This document shows positions 58,173 through 64,000 of a DNA stretch of 64,000 nt, piece by piece. Position 1 is the stretch's first letter. Each line of letters begins with the position of its first letter. The stretch is from contig NZ_JOEK01000004.1 of the NCBI RefSeq assembly GCF_000719135.1, forward strand, positions 212,598-276,597, read 5' to 3'. Made by a program: the position numbers and the translations under genes. Source of the stretch: Streptomyces avicenniae. Lineage in GTDB: Bacteria > Actinomycetota > Actinomycetes > Streptomycetales > Streptomycetaceae. Under the pieces are notes generated by a model that was not told where the DNA came from, did not search any database, and worked only from the letters and a program-made list of their open reading frames with translations.

Positions 58173-59186
58173 TCAGTGGTGGCTGCCCCCGGACGCCGCG
58201 CCCGCCTGGCCCGTCCCGCCGTGCGGCATCGGGCCGCCGGGGACGTTGCCGTTGCGGTCGGTGACGGTGAAGATCCCGGCCATGCCCATGTCCGAGTGGC
58301 TCTGGACATGGCAGTGGTACATCCAGTGCCCCGGCCCGACGTTCTCCCCGGCTATCACCTGGAAGCCGAACGAGTCGGCGGGGCCGGTGATCTTGTTGTC
58401 GATGACGCGGCTGGGGTCGTTCTCGCCGGTGAGGATGCCCGTCCTGTTGTCCGCCCAGCGGTGCCCGTGCATGTGGAACGTGTGGTAGAACTCGCCGTGC
58501 GTGATCATGATGACCTCGACGCGCTCACCGGCCGTCGCCGTGAAGTGGGGGGCGTCGTCGGCGGCCCGGTTGTTGATCGTCATGTCGTTGAAGACGATGG
58601 TGAACTGCTTGTCAGGCAGGACGTCACCGCGCCGCCTGACCACCAGCGGGCCGTAGAGCCCCTGCCGCAGCCCGCCCGTGCCGTGGTCCGTGCCGACGAC
58701 GTGGTCGTGGTAGTGCCAGTAACCCGCGCTGCCCGCGCGCCAGGTGCCGTCGCCGCGGCGGCCCGGCGCGTGCGTGTTCCACGTGTACGTGCGGGTGCCG
58801 CCTGGCTCGACGATGCTGTCGGTCATGCGCGTGCCGTCGTTGTCGATCGTGTAGTCCACGCCGTGGACGTGCAGACTGACCTCCACGTCCAGCGTGTTGA
58901 CCAGGTCGATCACGAGGGTGTCGCCCTCGTACATCTCCAGCAGCGGTCCCGGCACGCTGGCCTCGCCGGGGGCCAGGCCGTAGCCCAGCAGCCCGCCGGG
59001 CAGTTCCTCGGCGTACAGGGTGATGCGCCTGACTTCGGCCGCCGCCGTGTCCGCGGCCTGCTCCGCGGTGGTGTCCGCCGCCTGCCGTGAGGCGAGCAGG
59101 CCAGGCGCGGCCAGCGCGGCGGGTGCGGTGAGCGCGGCGGCGGCGCCACCGGCGAAGGAGCGGCGGGAGAATCCGGGGTACCGCAT
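58173..59186 (-). CDS. Two-domain small laccase (multicopper oxidase, SLAC)
   Basis: 337 aa, the size of Streptomyces SLAC, which works as a trimer outside the cell. A Tat signal ([17 protein letters not shown]) is present. All copper motifs are intact: [38 protein letters not shown] and [16 protein letters not shown], the last with the type-1 Cys, His and Met. It oxidises phenols or metals with reduction of O2 to water. The C-terminal tail is His/Gly-rich. It is divergent from the ThuA-dehydrogenase gene, and a 23-bp palindrome lies between them. Confidence 0.95.
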   Translation of the reverse strand: MRYPGFSRRSFAGGAAAALTAPAALAAPGLLASRQAADTTAEQAADTAAAEVRRITLYAEELPGGLLGYGLAPGEASVPGPLLEMYEGDTLVIDLVNTLDVEVSLHVHGVDYTIDNDGTRMTDSIVEPGGTRTYTWNTHAPGRRGDGTWRAGSAGYWHYHDHVVGTDHGTGGLRQGLYGPLVVRRRGDVLPDKQFTIVFNDMTINNRAADDAPHFTATAGERVEVIMITHGEFYHTFHMHGHRWADNRTGILTGENDPSRVIDNKITGPADSFGFQVIAGENVGPGHWMYHCHVQSHSDMGMAGIFTVTDRNGNVPGGPMPHGGTGQAGAASGGSHH

Positions 59187-59277
59187 GCGAGGCGTCCTCC
59201 TCGGTATCGGTCTTCGGTCTTCGGTCGTCCAGCGGGTATCGGCGTCGATGGCGCATCATGATATGGGCACGACAAGG

Positions 59278-59300
59278 CTTTGCCCACTGTGTGGACAAAG
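59278..59300. promoter_or_regulatory. 23-bp near-perfect palindrome between divergent secreted oxidoreductase genes
   Basis: CTTTGCCCAC, TGT, GTGGACAAAG: 10-bp arms with one mismatch, centred at 59289, beside an unusual TTTTTT run. It is a good operator candidate for joint control of the laccase and the ThuA-dehydrogenase genes. Confidence 0.55.
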
Positions 59301-59393
59301 TTTTTTCGGTTCCGTCCATAGTCATTGGCGATACGGCGAAAGCCGTCTACCTTCCTGGGCGTCGCTGCTGTCACCTGAGAGGGCGGACGAGCC

Positions 59394-61802
59394 ATGAAAC
59401 GCAAGCCGCAGGTATTGGCAGTCGCAGGGACGCTGCTGATCACCCTGCTGGGCGGAGCCCCCGGAGCCGCGGGGGACTCCCCGTCGGCCAGGGACGCCGA
59501 CCCCCAACCGGGCGGAAGGAACGCCCGTGTCCTGGTCTTCCACGGCCCCGACGCACCCGCCGAGCGCACGCAGGCGGGCATCCAGGCCGTCGAGATCCTC
59601 GGCGCCGAAGGCCCCCGCGCCGAACGGTTCCAGGTCGAGGCCACCGACGACCCGGCGGTCTTCGACCCGCTGGGCCTGCGCGACTACAACGCGATCGTCC
59701 TGCTCTCCACCGAGGGAGCGGAACTGAACGACCGCCAGGAGTCCGCGCTGGAGAACTACGTGCGCTCGGGCGGCGGATTCGTCGGCGTCCACGACGCGGC
59801 ACGCGCCCTCCCCGACTCCGAGTGGTTCACCGGCCTGGTCGGCGCCCGCCCTGCGGGCGAGCCGGGCGCGCCGGAGAACGGCGTGGTCGAGGTCGGCGAC
59901 CGCGCCCACCCCGCCACCGCGGGGCTGCCGCTGGAATGGAGCCGCCGGGACGTCTGGTTCGACTGGGAGGACAACCCGAGCGGCGAGGTCCACACCGTCG
60001 CCCGCCTGCGGGAACGCGGCCCGGGCGCCGCCGACGGCGGCTGGGACCACCCCGTCTCCTGGTGCCGCGACTACGACGGCGGCCGGTCGTTCTACACCGG
60101 CATGGGCGGCACCCCCGGCACGTTCACGGAGAACAACTTCCGCAAGCACCTGCGCGGCGCCCTCCTGTGGACGGCCCGCCTGACCCGCGCCGACTGCCAG
60201 GCCACCATCACCGGCAACTACGAGGCCGAGCGCGTCACCGCGCCCAACGCGCCCGACACCCTCGATCAGATCGGCGAGCCGCACGGCCTGGACATCGCCG
60301 ACGACGGCCGCGTGTTCTACATCGGCCGCGGCGGACGCTGGGGAGGCGCCCCCGTCGTCACCGACTGGAACGACCCGGCCGTGGGCCTCGGCCCCGGGAC
60401 CGTCCACGTCTACGACCCGGAGTCAGACGAGGTCAGCACGGCCGCGACCCTGGAGGTCTTCGGCAACAAGGGCGGCGGCCCCGAGCTGGTCAAGAACGAG
60501 GAAGGGCTCCTCGGCATCGCCCTCGACCCAGGCTTCGCCGACAACGGCTGGGTCTACCTCCATTGGAGCCCCCACGACCGCATCGACCGCGAGAACCGCA
60601 TCGGCGAACGCCGCATCTCCCGCTTCACGTTCGACGAGGCCACCGGCACCCTCGACCTCGCCTCCGAAGCGGTCCTGCTGACCTGGCCGGTGCAGATCCA
60701 CAGCTGCTGCCACGCGGGCGGCGGCATGGACTTCGACTCCGAGGGCAACCTCTACATCGCCACGGGCGACAACAACTCCTCCGGCTTCTCCGACGGTTAC
60801 TCGGGCAACAACCCCGAACCCGCCTTCGCCGGGGTCTCGTTCGCCGACGCCCGCCGCACCGCGGGCAACACGAACAACCTCAACGGCAAGATCCTCCGCA
60901 TCCACCCCGAGGACGACGGCACCTACACCGTCCCCGAAGGGAACCTCTTCACCGGCGAGGAGGAGGGCGGCGGGAAGACACGCGCCGAGATCTACGTGAT
61001 GGGCGTGCGCAACCCCGCCCGTATCGCCGTCGATCCGGTCACCGACTGGCTGTACGCGGGCTGGGTCGGCCCCGACGCCGGGGAGCCGAGCACCACCTGG
61101 GGCCCGGCGAAGTACGACACGTTCGCCGTCATCACCGAGGCGGGGAACCGCGGCTGGCCCTACTGCATGGGCAACAACCAGCCCTACCGCGACCGCAACC
61201 TCCCCGACCCCGACCAGCCCCTCGGCTGGTACGACTGCGCCGCGCCCCGCAACGACTCGCCGAACAACGACGGCCTGGTCGAACTGCCGCCCGTCTCACC
61301 GAACAACATCTGGTACTCACCCCAGGGCGGCGCCCCCGACTACCCGCGCGACGCCGACGGCATCCCCACCTACCGGCCCGAGGACCAGCGCCTGCTGCTC
61401 CCCTGGCTCACCGGCGGCGGCCAGGCCACGATGAACGGCCCGCTGTACCGCCACGACGAGGGCTCGGACAGCACGGTCGCCTGGCCCGCGTACTGGGACG
61501 GCAAGTGGTTCGTCGGCGACTTCTACGACGGCACCCAGCCCCGGCACGCCGTCGTGATGGACCCGGGCTCCGCGCCGGGCGGCGGCCTGCCCGTCCACGC
61601 CGAGAGCCTCGACGCCATCATCCCGGTCGGCGACGGCGGCATCCGCAACCTCATGGACTGGAAGTTCGCCCCGGACGGCTCGCTCTACCTCCTGGACTAC
61701 GGCGGCGGCTTCTTCAACGCCGACGCACGCTCCGCGCTGTGGCGCGTGACGTACCAGGGCGGTCCCGCGACCCCGGCGCCCGCCGATCTGGCCCGACCGT
61801 GA
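59394..61802 (+). CDS. Secreted ThuA-like domain fused to glucose/sorbosone dehydrogenase
   Basis: 802 aa. A Sec signal (MKRKPQVLAVAGTLLITLL, cleavage about residue 27) precedes a ThuA-like glutamine-amidotransferase-fold domain (about 45-260: ARVLVFHGPD, SGGGFVGVHDAARALPDSEW, GGRSFYTGMGGTPGTF). Then comes a six-bladed PQQ-type soluble dehydrogenase domain (about 280-790: EPHGLDIADDGRVFYIGRGG, GLLGIALDPGFADNGWVYLH, IHSCCHAGGGMDFDSEGNLY, YVMGVRNPARIAVDPVTDWL). It probably oxidises sugars outside the cell, with PQQ or another quinone as cofactor. The next gene follows after 23 bp and is in the same operon. Confidence 0.9.
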   Translation: MKRKPQVLAVAGTLLITLLGGAPGAAGDSPSARDADPQPGGRNARVLVFHGPDAPAERTQAGIQAVEILGAEGPRAERFQVEATDDPAVFDPLGLRDYNAIVLLSTEGAELNDRQESALENYVRSGGGFVGVHDAARALPDSEWFTGLVGARPAGEPGAPENGVVEVGDRAHPATAGLPLEWSRRDVWFDWEDNPSGEVHTVARLRERGPGAADGGWDHPVSWCRDYDGGRSFYTGMGGTPGTFTENNFRKHLRGALLWTARLTRADCQATITGNYEAERVTAPNAPDTLDQIGEPHGLDIADDGRVFYIGRGGRWGGAPVVTDWNDPAVGLGPGTVHVYDPESDEVSTAATLEVFGNKGGGPELVKNEEGLLGIALDPGFADNGWVYLHWSPHDRIDRENRIGERRISRFTFDEATGTLDLASEAVLLTWPVQIHSCCHAGGGMDFDSEGNLYIATGDNNSSGFSDGYSGNNPEPAFAGVSFADARRTAGNTNNLNGKILRIHPEDDGTYTVPEGNLFTGEEEGGGKTRAEIYVMGVRNPARIAVDPVTDWLYAGWVGPDAGEPSTTWGPAKYDTFAVITEAGNRGWPYCMGNNQPYRDRNLPDPDQPLGWYDCAAPRNDSPNNDGLVELPPVSPNNIWYSPQGGAPDYPRDADGIPTYRPEDQRLLLPWLTGGGQATMNGPLYRHDEGSDSTVAWPAYWDGKWFVGDFYDGTQPRHAVVMDPGSAPGGGLPVHAESLDAIIPVGDGGIRNLMDWKFAPDGSLYLLDYGGGFFNADARSALWRVTYQGGPATPAPADLARP

Positions 61803-61825
61803 CGACGAGAAGGAGGAGACGAACG

Positions 61826-63763
61826 ATGAGGAGTCCTACGGCCCGCACCGCCGCACCACGGCGCGTGACGGTCGTGCTGCTCGCCCTCACCATGGCCGCC
61901 CTCGCCCTGGTGGCCCTGCCCGCGCAGGCCCGCGAGACGGGGTCAGTCCGGGCGGCCGCACAGGAACTGCTGTGGACCGCGGGGAACGGCATCACCGCCT
62001 ACACCTCCGCGCCCACCACGGCCGTCGCCGGCGAGACGACGATCGTGTTCGAGAACAGCGCGGCCACCGGCAACACCACGGGCATGCCGCACACCCTGAC
62101 GTTCGACACGTCCGACCCCGACTACAACAACGACGTGTCCGTCAACATCCTGGCGAACCCGAACGACGCCCAGGGCGGACGCCACGAGGTCAGCGTCACC
62201 CTCACCCCCGGCACGTACCGCTACTTCTGCGCCATCCCCGGCCACGGCACCATGACGGGCACCTTCACCGTCACCGAGGGCGGAGGCGGCGAGGACACCA
62301 CGGCGCCCGAGGTCACGGCGTCCGTGGAGGGCGAGCAGGACGAGGCGGGCGCCTACCTCGGCAGCGCCACGGTGTCCCTGTCCGCGACGGACGAGGGCAC
62401 CGGCGTCGCGGGCATCGAGTACGCCGTGGACGGCGGCGACGCCACCGCCTACGAGTCGCCCGTCGTGCTCGACGAACCGGGCGAGCACACCGTCGCCTTC
62501 AGCGCCACCGACAACGCGGGCAACGTCTCCGAGGAGCAGTCCGTGACCGTCGAGGTCGTGGAACCCTCCGGCGGTGACACGACGGCGCCGGAGGTCACGG
62601 CGTCCGTCGAGGGCGAGCAGAACGCGGACGGCGCCTACGTCACCATGGCGACGGTCTCCCTGTCGGCCACGGACGAGGGCTCGGGCGTCGCCGACGTCGA
62701 GTACGCCGTGAACGGGGGCGACTTCGCTCCGTACACGGAACCGGTGATGGTCCACGCCGTCGGCGAGCACACCCTCACCTACCGGGCGACGGACAACGCG
62801 GGCAACTCCTCGGAGGCGGACAGCGTCACCTTCGACGTCGTCGCCGACGACCCGGGCGAGCCCCAGCACGACTGCCCCGAGTCCGACGACCGCCCGCTCG
62901 TCGTGGTCGGCGACCGCGTGACGCAGGTGCCGAACCGCGCCGACGCGCACGGCTGCACCGTCAACGAGCGCATCGAGGACGAGCGCGGCTGGTCCTCGCA
63001 CGCCCTGTTCGTCACCCACGTCCGCGAGGTCACCACCGCCCTCTTCCAGGAAGCCGTCATCGACGGTGAGGGCAGGCGCGCGATCCGTAACGCCGCCGAA
63101 CGCTCCGACGTCGGCCAGCCCGGCAACCGCGAGGGCTACGAGCGGATCTTCACCGGCACCGCGCAGTCCCTGGACCGCTGGGGCCACGTCGGCGGCGGCG
63201 CGTTCGAGGTGAACGGCGACGGCTCCATGACCAGCAGCACCACCGCCGAGGGCATGGGCCTGCTGTGGTTCCCCGAGGTGCGCTACGAGGACTTCTCGCT
63301 GCGCCTGAAGTTCCGCGACGACTCGACCGGTTCAGGATCGGCCAACAGCGGCGTGTTCATCCGGTTCCCCCGCGTGCACAACCACCCGCTGGAGTCGCGC
63401 CCCGAATGGGTCGCCATCGAGTACGGGCACGAGATCCAGATCCTCGACGGCGCCGCCGGGGACCAGTACAAGACGGGCTCGGTGTACGGGTTCGACCTGG
63501 TGACCCGCGCGCAGGCGATGCCGGTGCCGCGTGGCGTCTGGAGCGACCTGGAGATCCGGGTCGTGGACCAGAACGTCCGCGTCTACCGCGACGGGCTGCT
63601 CATCAACGAGTTCGAGAACACGCCGGGGCAGCTCTTCTCCCCGCCGCGCTCGGACGACCCGGGCACGGACGGGCGGCAGAACGCGTCCGGGTACATCGGG
63701 CTCCAGACGCACGGCACGTCGGACACGGTGTCGTTCCGCGACATCCGCGTCCGCACGCTGTGA
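61826..63763 (+). CDS. Secreted cupredoxin - OmpL47-like repeats - DUF1080 protein
   Basis: 645 aa. A signal peptide (RRVTVVLLALTMAALALVA, cleavage after PAQA) leads to a blue-copper domain with His in GMPHTLTFD and Cys, His and Met in YFCAIPGHGTM. Two near-identical repeats follow, each starting DTTAPEVTASVEGEQ (about residues 157 and 250), of the OmpL47/chitobiase-like type. After a Cys-containing linker comes a C-terminal DUF1080 (3-keto-disaccharide hydrolase/concanavalin-like) domain with FSLRLKFRDDSTGSGSANSG and GVFIRFPRV. AAGGAGGAGA precedes the ATG. A likely role is electron transfer and glycan binding or cleavage together with the upstream dehydrogenase; that is inference. Confidence 0.88.
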   Translation: MRSPTARTAAPRRVTVVLLALTMAALALVALPAQARETGSVRAAAQELLWTAGNGITAYTSAPTTAVAGETTIVFENSAATGNTTGMPHTLTFDTSDPDYNNDVSVNILANPNDAQGGRHEVSVTLTPGTYRYFCAIPGHGTMTGTFTVTEGGGGEDTTAPEVTASVEGEQDEAGAYLGSATVSLSATDEGTGVAGIEYAVDGGDATAYESPVVLDEPGEHTVAFSATDNAGNVSEEQSVTVEVVEPSGGDTTAPEVTASVEGEQNADGAYVTMATVSLSATDEGSGVADVEYAVNGGDFAPYTEPVMVHAVGEHTLTYRATDNAGNSSEADSVTFDVVADDPGEPQHDCPESDDRPLVVVGDRVTQVPNRADAHGCTVNERIEDERGWSSHALFVTHVREVTTALFQEAVIDGEGRRAIRNAAERSDVGQPGNREGYERIFTGTAQSLDRWGHVGGGAFEVNGDGSMTSSTTAEGMGLLWFPEVRYEDFSLRLKFRDDSTGSGSANSGVFIRFPRVHNHPLESRPEWVAIEYGHEIQILDGAAGDQYKTGSVYGFDLVTRAQAMPVPRGVWSDLEIRVVDQNVRVYRDGLLINEFENTPGQLFSPPRSDDPGTDGRQNASGYIGLQTHGTSDTVSFRDIRVRTL

Positions 63764-63835
63764 CGCCCGCACCGTAACCGAAAGCGCCCGATCGGCCACG
63801 ATGTGTGGTCGGGCCTGGGTGCGGCGCCCCATGCA

Positions 63836-63875
63836 GAAGCCCTGCCCCCCGCAGCGTGGCGGGGGGCAGGGCTTC
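63836..63875. terminator. Strong bidirectional hairpin terminator
   Basis: A perfect 17-bp stem: GAAGCCCTGCCCCCCGC (63836-63852) with 63859-63875, loop AGCGTG, between convergent genes. Confidence 0.88.
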
Positions 63876-63902
63876 GTGTGCGTGGGGTCCTGGTCGTTCT
63901 CG

Positions 63903-64000
63903 TCAGTAGGCGCTGTTGACGTTGTCCATGGAGCCGTAGCGGTCGGCGGCGTAGTTGGCGGCGGCGGTGATGTTGGCGACGGGGTCGTAGGGGTCGGTGC
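63903..64000 (-). CDS. C-terminal end of a lytic transglycosylase (SLT) domain protein (partial)
   Basis: Only the last 32 codons are in the window, ending with TGA at 63903-63905. The sequence TDPYDPVANITAAANYAADR, then YGSMDNVNSAY, is the typical end of the lysozyme-like SLT domain of actinobacterial Rpf-like or transglycosylase proteins (NPVDNxxAAxxYAxxRYGS pattern). The rest lies beyond the right edge. Confidence 0.72.
   Translation of the reverse strand, partial: TDPYDPVANITAAANYAADRYGSMDNVNSAY

Noticed and set aside
59258..63763. A 1501-codon frame apparently joining the ThuA and cupredoxin genes
   Set aside because: Only its last part, from 61826, is the real cupredoxin-DUF1080 gene. 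Upstream it is an Arg/Pro-rich shadow of the ThuA-dehydrogenase gene in another frame.

Overview
The window is typical Streptomyces-type actinomycete chromosome: very high GC with third-position G/C bias, many GTG starts, -10 boxes of the TAnnnT form, and marker genes such as murT/gatD, a DUF5133 gene, a two-domain small laccase and a chitinase promoter with paired 12-bp repeats. Genes are packed on both strands. I saw no rRNA, tRNA, CRISPR array, insertion sequence or prophage. About sixty genes are annotated, and the two at the window edges are partial.

Left part (1-13.5 kb): the tail of a surface protein, an M20 dipeptidase, a geranylgeranyl-reductase-type flavoprotein, a NarL-type two-component pair, an MFS transporter divergent from a ROK regulator, an FtsK-like ATPase with a 64-aa membrane partner, the murT-gatD pair that amidates lipid II, and a CtaG-like assembly factor. 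Next (13.6-21.4 kb) comes a uronate/aldonate island. It has a FadR-type regulator with a perfect operator, a sugar ABC transporter and a mannonate dehydratase. Divergent from an IclR regulator are KDPG aldolase and KDG kinase. Together these take mannonate to KDG, KDPG, pyruvate and glyceraldehyde 3-phosphate; a GAPDH gene lies 8 kb further on.

Middle (21.4-42.4 kb): housekeeping and accessory genes, including an MpaB-family oxygenase fused to four EF-hands. From 32.0 to 39.9 kb lies the most unusual locus. An S-4TM pore-forming-effector-type protein converges, with 7 bp between the genes, on a translationally coupled operon of a TPR protein and a 1736-aa STAND-like protein (kinase-like domain, degenerate P-loop, about 18 repeats of roughly 40 aa). 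This is my best candidate for an undescribed conflict or defence system.

Right part (42.4-64 kb): secreted carbohydrate enzymes (GH30-ricin, GH18 chitinase), an editing-domain-less threonyl-tRNA synthetase preceded by a leaderless Thr-rich leader peptide and a strong hairpin (candidate attenuator), an OmpR-type two-component pair, a Tat-exported amine oxidase, an ECF sigma/anti-sigma pair, and a secreted oxidative set: small laccase, ThuA-glucose/sorbosone dehydrogenase, and cupredoxin-DUF1080. A recurring feature is leaderless transcription: at least a dozen genes have a TAnnnT box 6-7 nt before the start codon, and this was used to choose several starts.
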